5,125 nt of DNA from Gammaproteobacteria bacterium (GTDB lineage: Bacteria; Pseudomonadota; Gammaproteobacteria; Pseudomonadales; Azotimanducaceae), in NCBI GenBank assembly GCA_002690405.1, contig NZEI01000028.1:16243-21367 (forward strand). The letters run 5' to 3'. Positions 1 to 5,125 of this stretch are shown piece after piece. The position numbers and the translations under genes were made by a program. Positions within the stretch are counted from its first letter, which is position 1, and each line of letters starts with the position of its first letter. Below the pieces are notes generated by a model, which searched no databases, was not told the DNA's origin, and was given only the letters and a program-made list of their open reading frames with translations.

Positions 1-1112
1 AGCATTTTGAAAAACGTCGATTTACCTGCGCCGTTACCGCCGATAATTCCGACGATGGCGCCTCGCGGAATAATGGCACTGAAATCATCGATCAACATGC
101 GATCGTTAAAACTTTTGCTAAGGCCGTTAATTTCTATGACCTTTTCGCCTAAGCGCTCGCCGGTAGGAATAAATAGCTCAGTAGTATCGTTCCGTGCCTC
201 GGTCTGTTCCGCAACCAATTCGTCAAAGCGCGCGAGCCTCGACTTGCTCTTGGCTTGGCGTGCTTTCGGATTGGAGCGTACCCACTCTAGTTCCGCTTTA
301 ATGGTCTTTTGCCGAGCTTCCTCCTGAGATGCTTCTCGTTCGAGTCGTTGCTCTTTGGCTTCTAACCATGTGGTGTAGTTGCCTTCGTAAGGGATACCAC
401 GGCCGCGATCCAGTTCCAGAATCCAACCGGCAACATTATCCAAAAAGTAGCGGTCGTGAGTGACCGCCACAACAGTTCCTGAATATTCGTCAAGGAATCG
501 TTCGAGCCAAGACACACTTGCCGCATCTAGATGGTTGGTAGGCTCATCCAGTAGCAACATGTCGGGCTTGGATAACAACAATGCGCACAGTGCAACGCGT
601 CGGCGTTCACCGCCGGAAAGAGTTTTTACCGGAGTTTCCCAAGGCGGTAGCCGCAGCGCGTCGGCGGCGATGTCCAAAGTTCTGTCGATTTCCCAGCCGT
701 CCACAGCGTCGATCTGCAAAGACAGATCGCCCTGACGCTCCAGTAACTCAGCCATAGTATCGTCGTCCATGGGCTCAGCGAAGCGGTCGGAGATCTCATT
801 GTACTCTTGCAAAATGGCCATGGTTTCAGCCACCCCCAACTCAACGTTGGCACGCACATCTAGGTCGTCATCTAACGACGGTTCTTGGGGCAGATAACCA
901 ATGCGGATGTCTTTTTGTGGCCGCGCCTCGCCCTCTATCTCGGTATCCACTCCTGCCATGATGCGCAGCAAACTGGATTTACCGGAGCCGTTTAGACCGA
1001 GGACGCCGATTTTTGCGCCTGGAAAAAACGATAAGTGGATGTTTTGTAAGATGGTGCGTTGTCCGGGTACCGTTTTGGTAACGCCCTGCATCGTGTAGAC
1101 ATATTGCGCCAT
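1..1112 (-). CDS. ettA: EttA, ABC-F energy-dependent translational throttle ATPase (C-terminus cut by window edge)
   Basis: EttA is a cytosolic ABC-F ATPase that binds the ribosomal E site, contacts P-site tRNA and ties the first elongation steps to the ATP/ADP ratio (known from E. coli). The reading frame is open for 370 residues of an expected ~555; the rest lies beyond the left edge. The N-terminus MAQYVYTM matches the E. coli protein closely. ABC domain 1 shows Walker A GLNGSGKSS (about 39-47), signature LSGGE (165-169), Walker B LLLDEP with catalytic E190, and switch H219. The EttA arm insertion lies at about 95-140. The charged interdomain linker that touches tRNA lies at about 242-322 and includes RSNPKARQAKSKARL. 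ABC domain 2 begins near 325 with Walker A GGNGAGKST (358-366). There are no membrane segments, as expected for ABC-F. A177 sits where Arg is usual after the first signature motif, a minor change. The start is set by a good Shine-Dalgarno. Uup and other ABC-F paralogues are less likely given the linker sequence. Confidence 0.97.
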   Translation of the reverse strand, partial: MAQYVYTMQGVTKTVPGQRTILQNIHLSFFPGAKIGVLGLNGSGKSSLLRIMAGVDTEIEGEARPQKDIRIGYLPQEPSLDDDLDVRANVELGVAETMAILQEYNEISDRFAEPMDDDTMAELLERQGDLSLQIDAVDGWEIDRTLDIAADALRLPPWETPVKTLSGGERRRVALCALLLSKPDMLLLDEPTNHLDAASVSWLERFLDEYSGTVVAVTHDRYFLDNVAGWILELDRGRGIPYEGNYTTWLEAKEQRLEREASQEEARQKTIKAELEWVRSNPKARQAKSKSRLARFDELVAEQTEARNDTTELFIPTGERLGEKVIEINGLSKSFNDRMLIDDFSAIIPRGAIVGIIGGNGAGKSTFFKM

Positions 1113-1117
1113 GTTGA

Positions 1118-1122
1118 TCCTC
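1118..1122 (-). promoter_or_regulatory. Ribosome binding site of ettA
   Basis: On the minus strand GAGGA lies 5 nt before the ATG (bases 1112-1110). This is a strong Shine-Dalgarno at ordinary spacing, and it supports the chosen ettA start, which also matches the E. coli N-terminus residue for residue. Confidence 0.75.
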
Positions 1123-1149
1123 AGAATTGGCAGAAAAATAAAGTCGCGC

Positions 1150-1155
1150 AGTATA
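1150..1155 (-). promoter_or_regulatory. Candidate -10 element for ettA
   Basis: Minus-strand TATACT matches the sigma-70 -10 consensus at 5 of 6 positions and lies 38 nt before the ettA start codon. No good -35 hexamer is seen 16-18 bp upstream (the sequence there is about AAGACG), and there is no TGn extension. This is a candidate only; transcription could also start elsewhere in the AT-rich stretch around 1175-1195. Confidence 0.35.
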
Positions 1156-1273
1156 CGAGCATCTGAGCGAGCCGTCTTTTGAAAAAATTTCTCTGGCTCT
1201 AGTTGAGTTGGACTTGAATGGGATTGTTGTCCATACAGTGATTCTTTCAGCGCCTTCGGCATCCGCTTTGAGC

Positions 1274-1279
1274 TACAAT
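1274..1279 (+). promoter_or_regulatory. Candidate -10 element for the glyA operon
   Basis: TACAAT matches the -10 consensus at 5 of 6 positions and would give a leader of about 30 nt before the glyA ATG. The region 16-18 bp upstream (around 1250-1257, GC-rich) does not resemble TTGACA. The promoter may therefore need an activator, or the call may be wrong. Confidence 0.28.
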
Positions 1280-1305
1280 GCAGCGCTTGATAACAACCCC
1301 GAATC

Positions 1306-1310
1306 GGTGA
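1306..1310 (+). promoter_or_regulatory. Ribosome binding site of glyA
   Basis: GGTGA lies 7 nt upstream of the glyA ATG and is a moderate Shine-Dalgarno. Together with the in-frame stop TAA at 1291 it fixes the start, because no other start codon fits between the stop and the conserved N-terminal region. Confidence 0.55.
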
Positions 1311-1317
1311 GTCCCAG

Positions 1318-2577
1318 ATGTTTGTAGGCAATGAATCAATTGCAGGTTTTGATGATGAAATGGCTGAAGCCATTGCAGCAGAGACACTTCGGCAAGAGCA
1401 GCATATTGAGTTGATCGCGTCAGAAAACTATGCCAGCCCAAGAGTTATGCAGGCTCAGGGTGGGGTGCTGACCAATAAATACGCCGAAGGGTATCCGCAT
1501 AAACGTTATTACGGCGGCTGCGAATATGTAGATCAGGTCGAGGTGCTGGCGATTGAGCGCGCTAAGGAATTATTCGGCGCAGATTATGCCAATGTTCAAC
1601 CCCATTCCGGGTCTCAAGCCAATGCAGCGGTTTATCTGGGATTGCTCAATGGGGGCGACACGGTTCTCGGCATGAGTCTGGCTGATGGGGGTCACCTCAC
1701 TCATGGTGCGGGTGTCAATTTCTCGGGCAAACTTTATAACGCCGTACAGTACGGTATCAGTGCCGATACCGGCGCTGTGGACTACGACGAGGTGGCGCGT
1801 CTGGCGCAAGAACACAAGCCGAAATTGTTGCTGGCCGGTTTTTCCGCTTACTCACGAGTTTTAGATTGGCAGCGATTCCGCGACATCGCGGATTCTGTAG
1901 GGGCCTATCTTTTGGTGGACATGGCCCACGTAGCGGGCTTGGTTGCGGCGGGGGAGTACCCTAATCCAGTGCCCTTTGCTGACGTGGTTACCTCCACCAC
2001 TCACAAAACCCTGGGCGGCCCGCGCGGCGGCATCATTCTGGCGCGCTCGAACCCTGACGTTGAGAAAAAATTAAATTCGGCTCTGTTTCCCGGCAGCCAA
2101 GGTGGACCGCTAATGCACGTGATTGCGGCCAAGGCGATTTGTTTTAAGGAAGCGATGCAGCCTGAATTTAAGGGCTATCAGGCCCAGACATTGGCGAATG
2201 CGCGCACCATCGCTGCAGGATTGATGGAGCGTGGATATTCCGTGGTTTCTGGCGGCACTGACAATCACCTTCTGTTGTTGGATTTGGTCGATAAAGACAT
2301 CACCGGCAAGGCGGCGGACGCTGCCTTGGGCCGCGCCAACATTACGGTGAATAAGAATGCAGTACCGAACGATCCGCGCTCACCCTTCGTAACCAGCGGT
2401 GTGCGGATAGGATCACCGGCGGTCACCCGCCGTGGTTTTAAAGAAGAGGAATGTAAACTCCTGACCGGCTGGATTTGTGATGTGCTAGATGACATCGACA
2501 ACGAAGCCAACATCACGAGCGTTCGGCAGCAGGTGCTCGCCTTATGCGAGCGATTCCCCGTATACCCCAAATCATGA
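1318..2577 (+). CDS. glyA: Serine hydroxymethyltransferase
   Basis: This PLP enzyme interconverts serine plus tetrahydrofolate with glycine plus 5,10-methylenetetrahydrofolate, the main source of one-carbon units for purines, thymidylate and methionine. The 419 residues are close to the 417 of E. coli GlyA, and similarity runs end to end. Visible landmarks are [10 protein letters not shown] (29-38), KYAEGYP with the acid/base residue E57, QPHSGSQAN (94-102), DMAHVAGL with D201 for the pyridine nitrogen and H204, the Schiff-base K230 in [12 protein letters not shown], and R363 in GVRIGSPA for the substrate carboxylate. The enzyme is cytosolic and usually a homodimer. ATG at 1318 is preceded by GGTGA at 1306-1310 with a 7-nt spacer, and an in-frame stop at 1291 excludes a longer form. 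The gene is first in the forward cluster, 10 nt before nrdR, and nothing looks broken. Confidence 0.98.
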   Translation: MFVGNESIAGFDDEMAEAIAAETLRQEQHIELIASENYASPRVMQAQGGVLTNKYAEGYPHKRYYGGCEYVDQVEVLAIERAKELFGADYANVQPHSGSQANAAVYLGLLNGGDTVLGMSLADGGHLTHGAGVNFSGKLYNAVQYGISADTGAVDYDEVARLAQEHKPKLLLAGFSAYSRVLDWQRFRDIADSVGAYLLVDMAHVAGLVAAGEYPNPVPFADVVTSTTHKTLGGPRGGIILARSNPDVEKKLNSALFPGSQGGPLMHVIAAKAICFKEAMQPEFKGYQAQTLANARTIAAGLMERGYSVVSGGTDNHLLLLDLVDKDITGKAADAALGRANITVNKNAVPNDPRSPFVTSGVRIGSPAVTRRGFKEEECKLLTGWICDVLDDIDNEANITSVRQQVLALCERFPVYPKS

Positions 2578-2587
2578 GCTAGCCGTC

Positions 2588-3049
2588 ATGCATTGCCCCT
2601 TCTGCCATGCTCACGACACCAAAGTGATTGATTCACGTTTGGTGGCAGAGGGGGACGCTGTGCGCAGACGACGCGAGTGCCAGAAGTGTGGTGAACGCTA
2701 CACCACATTTGAAACTGCAGAATTAGCAATGCCTAGGCTGATAAAGCGTGATGGTACCCGCGAACCTTTTGACGAAGAGAAATTGCGCTACGGTTTGGCG
2801 AAAGCGCTAGAAAAGCGTCCGGTGAGCGAAGACCAGATTGAAACGGCGATGACGCATATTAAGCACCGGCTCAGATCTACCGGTGAACGTGAGCTACCAG
2901 CCATGCGTGTTGGCGAGGAGGTGATGCGCGAGCTGCGCGGGCTAGACCCAGTGGCGTATGTGCGATTTGCCTCGGTGTATAGAGATTTTCAGGACGTCAG
3001 CGAATTTGCTGACGAAATACAGAAACTCAATCGCACAGACGTTATCTAG
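2588..3049 (+). CDS. nrdR: Transcriptional repressor NrdR
   Basis: NrdR represses ribonucleotide reductase operons; its ATP-cone senses ATP/dATP and its zinc ribbon binds NrdR boxes (known from E. coli and Streptomyces). The 153 residues are normal for the family. The zinc ribbon cysteines are C3, C6, C31 and C34 (MHCPFC and [13 protein letters not shown]), with the basic patch RRRR at 26-29 between the pairs. The ATP-cone spans about 49-139, starting [14 protein letters not shown] and ending near ASVYRDF. The frame is open upstream to an ATG at 2489, but those 33 extra residues overlap the glyA 3' end and are not NrdR-like; MHCPFC is the invariant N-terminus, so 2588 is the start. The Shine-Dalgarno is weak (GAG near 2576), suggesting translational coupling to glyA, which ends 10 nt before. 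No NrdR box was seen in the window, and ribonucleotide reductase genes are not nearby. Confidence 0.97.
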   Translation: MHCPFCHAHDTKVIDSRLVAEGDAVRRRRECQKCGERYTTFETAELAMPRLIKRDGTREPFDEEKLRYGLAKALEKRPVSEDQIETAMTHIKHRLRSTGERELPAMRVGEEVMRELRGLDPVAYVRFASVYRDFQDVSEFADEIQKLNRTDVI

Positions 3050-3050
3050 G

Positions 3051-4124
3051 ATGTTGGCGTCGGATCCAATCTTTCTTCAGGCCTGTGTCGAGTTGGCGGT
3101 CCAAGGACAGATGACCTGTGCGCCGAATCCACCCGTAGGCTGCATTATTTGGCGCGACGGGCAGGTGCTGGGTCGTGGATTTCATGCGCGTGCGGGCTCT
3201 GGTCATGCTGAAGTGAACGCTCTAAGTGATGCTGCAACGGAGGTTCGCGGTGCTACCGTCTTTGTCTCTTTAGAACCCTGTTCATTTGTCGGGCGTACAC
3301 CAGCATGCGCGCAAACCCTTATCGATGCGGGGGTGGCCCGAGTCGTTGTTGCAGCAGTAGACCCTAATCCCCAGGTGGCGGGGCAGGGTATCCGTATGCT
3401 GCGGGATGCCGGAATTACCGTGGATATAGTGGAATTGGCCAGTGCCAGAGAATGCATTCAGGGCTTTGCGAAGCGCATTACCCAACAACGTCCTTGGGTA
3501 CGTATTAAGACCGCAGCGAGCCTAGATGGCTCGGTTGCGTTAGCCAATGGTGCGAGTCAGTGGATTACTGGCGGTGCCGCGCGCGCGGATGTGCAGTACT
3601 GGCGTGCTCGTAGCGACGCCATCATCACCGGCGTTGGTTCAGTCCTTGCTGATGACCCGAGGCTTACGGTGCGAGATCCGAATTACGCGCATGCGGCAGT
3701 TCCATTGCGGGTTGTTTTGGACAGTCGTGGCCGCACCCCAATTGGTGCGCAGATTTTACAGGGGCCGGCGGCGACGCTGTTAGTTCACCAGCGCGGCAGT
3801 GGCAGTCCTGAGCTGGCGGCTGGCGATAATGTGCAGCAGTTACATTTACCTGATGGGCCGCAAGATTTAGATGGATTATTAGTCGAACTGGGTCAACGTG
3901 GCTGCAATGAAGTGCTGATAGAGGCCGGGCCGGCGGTGGTTGGCAGTTTTTTGCAATCCGGACTGTGGGATGAATGGATAGCGTATGTTGCGCCAAAAGT
4001 GCTGGGTTCCGACAGTCAATCCATGGCTGATCTGGTTGTCTCCAATCTATCTGATGCGCACCAAGCTCGGCTGGTGCAAAGCGTGCAGATCGGTGACGAT
4101 CTGCGTTTAACCCTGAGACCATAG
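3051..4124 (+). CDS. ribD: Bifunctional riboflavin biosynthesis deaminase/reductase RibD
   Basis: RibD performs the second and third steps from GTP to riboflavin: deamination of the diaminopyrimidine phosphate, then NADPH-dependent reduction of its ribosyl side chain. The 357 residues compare with 367 in E. coli. The N-terminal deaminase domain (about 1-145) has NPPVGC (26-31), the zinc ligand H52 and catalytic E54 in GHAEVNAL, and zinc ligands C77 and C86 in EPCSFVGRTPAC. The C-terminal reductase domain (about 148-355) has KTAASLDG (153-160), SQWIT (169-173), DDPRLTVR (201-208), VLDSRGRTP (222-230), EAGPAVVG (291-298) and APKVLG (314-319). Within the zinc motif F79 and V80 replace the usual His-x, a mild oddity; both domains otherwise look intact. 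The ATG at 3051 is chosen over an upstream ATG at 2958 because the longer form would run through nrdR. Only one base separates it from the nrdR stop (TAGGATG) and no Shine-Dalgarno is evident, which points to coupling. Riboflavin synthase and lumazine synthase genes do not follow. Confidence 0.96.
   Translation: MLASDPIFLQACVELAVQGQMTCAPNPPVGCIIWRDGQVLGRGFHARAGSGHAEVNALSDAATEVRGATVFVSLEPCSFVGRTPACAQTLIDAGVARVVVAAVDPNPQVAGQGIRMLRDAGITVDIVELASARECIQGFAKRITQQRPWVRIKTAASLDGSVALANGASQWITGGAARADVQYWRARSDAIITGVGSVLADDPRLTVRDPNYAHAAVPLRVVLDSRGRTPIGAQILQGPAATLLVHQRGSGSPELAAGDNVQQLHLPDGPQDLDGLLVELGQRGCNEVLIEAGPAVVGSFLQSGLWDEWIAYVAPKVLGSDSQSMADLVVSNLSDAHQARLVQSVQIGDDLRLTLRP
4085..4104 (+). other. Perfect 8-bp inverted repeat / RNA hairpin at the ribD 3' end
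   Basis: GCAGATCG (4085-4092) and CGATCTGC (4097-4104) are exact reverse complements around the loop GTGA, which in RNA is a GNRA-type tetraloop. Two G-U wobble pairs could extend the stem outward. It ends 20 nt before the last base of the ribD stop codon. No T-run follows, so it is not a standard intrinsic terminator. It also encodes the conserved RibD stretch VQIGDDLR, so the symmetry may be fortuitous. Confidence 0.5.
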
Positions 4125-4132
4125 GGCCCGAC

Positions 4133-4597
4133 ATGACCGAAATAAAGTCCAAACCTAATATATGGGCCCGTCGCAAAGCGCGTCGCGCCCTGGTTCAGGC
4201 GGCTTATCAGTGGCAGTTTGCAGATGCAGACTTGGCCCAACTGCACGAAGAATTTGCTGAGCGAGCACTGGATAAAGCGGACGAAGAGTTCTTCTTAGAT
4301 ATCCTTAAGCGCATGATCAAGCACAGTGATGAACTGGATCAGATGCTGACCCCGCTGTTAGATCGACCACTAGATCAGTTGGATATGGTCGAACGCGGTG
4401 TGCTGCGTCTGGCTGCAGTGGAGTTGTCGGAACGTATCGACATCCCTTATCGGGTGGTGATTGATGAGTATGTTGAGTTGACCAAAACTTTTGGTTCGGC
4501 AGATGCGCATAAATTTGTGAACGGTGTACTCGACAAACTCTCGGCCCAGCATCGAGAACTGGAAGTTAGTGCCCATCATGGCCAACGGCGTGAATGA
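4133..4597 (+). CDS. nusB: Transcription antitermination factor NusB
   Basis: NusB pairs with NusE (ribosomal protein S10), binds boxA RNA and helps RNA polymerase read through rRNA operons and assemble rRNA correctly. The 154 residues exceed E. coli's 139 because of a short N-terminal extension (about residues 1-11) and a polar tail (about 141-154). The all-helical core begins with the basic ARRKARRALVQAAYQWQ (12-28), the family's RNA-contacting helix. It continues with LDQLDMVERGVLRLAAVEL (80-98) and ends with the family hallmark FGSADAHKFVNGVLDKL (120-136). The ATG lies 8 nt after the ribD stop with no strong Shine-Dalgarno, and translation is probably coupled. The gene's end overlaps thiL by 20 nt. 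The nusB-thiL pair is conserved across gammaproteobacteria. Direct adjacency to ribD is unusual, since ribH normally intervenes. Confidence 0.96.
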   Translation: MTEIKSKPNIWARRKARRALVQAAYQWQFADADLAQLHEEFAERALDKADEEFFLDILKRMIKHSDELDQMLTPLLDRPLDQLDMVERGVLRLAAVELSERIDIPYRVVIDEYVELTKTFGSADAHKFVNGVLDKLSAQHRELEVSAHHGQRRE

Positions 4598-5125
4598 ATT
4601 TGGCCTCATAGACGACATTACCCAGGCCCTTGGCGATAGCGCCACAGCGCCATGGGTACACGTGGGAATCGGGGATGATGCTGCGGTCATGCGTCCGCGA
4701 CCAGGCTTTGATGCAGTGGCGTCCATCGACACTTTGGTAGCAGATGTGCACTTTCCGATGTCCGCGCCAGCTGACCTGATTGGCTATCGAGCGCTAATGG
4801 TCAGCCTGTCGGATCTGGCGGCGATGGCGGCGTTGCCGCGTTACGCGCTAGTGGCGCTAACCTTGCCGGAACTCGGCAGCCAGATCAGTCCGCAATGGGT
4901 TCAGCAACTTGCACAGGGTATGGCCATGGCGGCAGAAGAGACAGGTACCGCTCTCTGTGGCGGCAATCTAACTCGGGGCGCCTTATCCATTAGTGTCAGC
5001 GTTCATGGCGAGGTAGAGCAGGGGCAGGCCAAATTGCGCAGTTCTGGAGAGCCAGGTCAGCGTCTGTTTGTAACCGGTGCCTTGGGTGGGGCGGCGGCAT
5101 GTTTGCGTCAGCAGCAGCATCTGCC
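4578..5125 (+). CDS. thiL: Thiamine-monophosphate kinase ThiL (C-terminus cut by window edge)
   Basis: ThiL phosphorylates thiamine monophosphate with ATP to give thiamine diphosphate, the active cofactor. It belongs to the PurM/AIR-synthase superfamily and is cytosolic. Some 182 residues of an expected ~320-325 are present, and the frame is open to the right edge. Seen here are NEFGLIDDI (6-14), the metal/ATP loop GIGDDAAV (30-37, D33 and D34), SIDTLVADVHF (49-59, D51), LMVSLSDLAAM (73-83, D79), CGGNLTRG (127-134), SVHG (141-144) and the start of the second domain, GQRLFVTGALGG (160-171). Where E. coli has GGDTTRG this protein has GGNLTRG, an Asp-to-Asn change at a loop associated with metal binding. 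The ATG overlaps the last 20 nt of nusB; GGAAG at 4561-4565 is a distant, weak Shine-Dalgarno, so coupling with nusB is likely. AIR synthase and HypE-type relatives are less likely given the nusB context. Confidence 0.95.
   Translation, partial: MANGVNEFGLIDDITQALGDSATAPWVHVGIGDDAAVMRPRPGFDAVASIDTLVADVHFPMSAPADLIGYRALMVSLSDLAAMAALPRYALVALTLPELGSQISPQWVQQLAQGMAMAAEETGTALCGGNLTRGALSISVSVHGEVEQGQAKLRSSGEPGQRLFVTGALGGAAACLRQQQHL

Larger units (their letters stand above)
1113..1317. other. Divergent ettA/glyA intergenic region
   Basis: This 205-bp gap is the only substantial non-coding DNA in the window and lies between two head-to-head genes, so both promoters must be here. It holds an AT-rich stretch (about 1177-1192), the ettA-side TATACT, the glyA-side TACAAT, and a short dyad TGGAC (1209-1213) / GTCCA (1229-1233) whose arms are 20 bp apart, about two helical turns. 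No PurR-like or NrdR-box-like sequence, no glycine riboswitch fold and no small ORF with a convincing start was recognised. Confidence 0.7.

Noticed and set aside
7..327. 106-codon plus-strand open frame opposite ettA
   Set aside because: It is the antisense shadow of EttA linker and second-domain codons; the minus-strand protein is unambiguous.
349..359. TGCTCTTTGGC, resembling the boxA antitermination signal bound by NusB
   Set aside because: It lies inside ettA on the non-coding strand, with no rRNA promoter or boxB nearby. A chance match of a short motif.
1251..1260. Small GCC-TTC-GGC hairpin upstream of glyA as a terminator or attenuator
   Set aside because: The stem is only 3 bp with a 3-nt loop and no T-run follows, too weak to support a call.
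2489..2587. Possible 33-residue N-terminal extension of NrdR from an upstream ATG
   Set aside because: The extension overlaps the end of glyA, is Ser/Thr/Pro-rich and unlike NrdR. MHCPFC at 2588 is the invariant family N-terminus.
2560..2590. Terminator between glyA and nrdR
   Set aside because: The gap is 10 nt, with no stem-loop and no T-run; the genes look co-transcribed.
2958..3050. Possible 31-residue N-terminal extension of RibD
   Set aside because: It lies wholly inside nrdR in another frame and has no RibD similarity. ATG at 3051 gives a normal RibD length and N-terminus.
3664..4176. 170-codon minus-strand open frame opposite ribD
   Set aside because: It has His/Pro/Arg-rich composition, no recognisable domain and no ribosome binding site, and it is fully opposite a strongly conserved gene. 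It is a coding shadow.

Overview
The window is ordinary bacterial chromosome: a dense core-gene neighbourhood of about 53-55% GC by eye. It has one reverse-strand gene on the left and a five-gene forward-strand cluster on the right. Protein sequences and gene order suggest a gammaproteobacterium. EttA, GlyA, NrdR, RibD, NusB and ThiL all resemble the E. coli and Pseudomonas proteins. The neighbourhood ettA / glyA-nrdR-ribD-(rib genes)-nusB-thiL is, from memory, typical of marine or Cellvibrionales-type gammaproteobacteria. The genus cannot be fixed from the sequence alone.

Layout: bases 1-1112 (minus) hold the first 370 residues of the ABC-F translation factor EttA, cut by the left window edge. 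Bases 1113-1317 are a 205-bp divergent intergenic region with candidate promoter elements for both directions. From 1318 the forward genes are packed almost without gaps: glyA (1318-2577), 10 nt, nrdR (2588-3049), 1 nt, ribD (3051-4124), 8 nt, nusB (4133-4597), 20-nt overlap, thiL (4578 to beyond the right edge). No terminator or internal promoter is evident between them, so they probably form one operon. No rRNA, tRNA, mobile element, CRISPR array or long repeat is visible.

The forward genes combine one-carbon supply (GlyA), control of deoxyribonucleotide synthesis (NrdR), the first committed riboflavin steps (RibD), rRNA antitermination (NusB) and the last step of thiamine diphosphate synthesis (ThiL). 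EttA on the other strand gates translation elongation by energy state. All are housekeeping or growth-linked functions.

No new biological system was found. The points most worth a second look are: (i) the riboflavin genes that normally sit between ribD and nusB (ribH, often ribE and ribBA) are missing; (ii) a perfect 8-bp hairpin with a GNRA-type loop lies at that same ribD-nusB junction; (iii) two motif substitutions, in the RibD zinc site region and in the ThiL metal-site loop.
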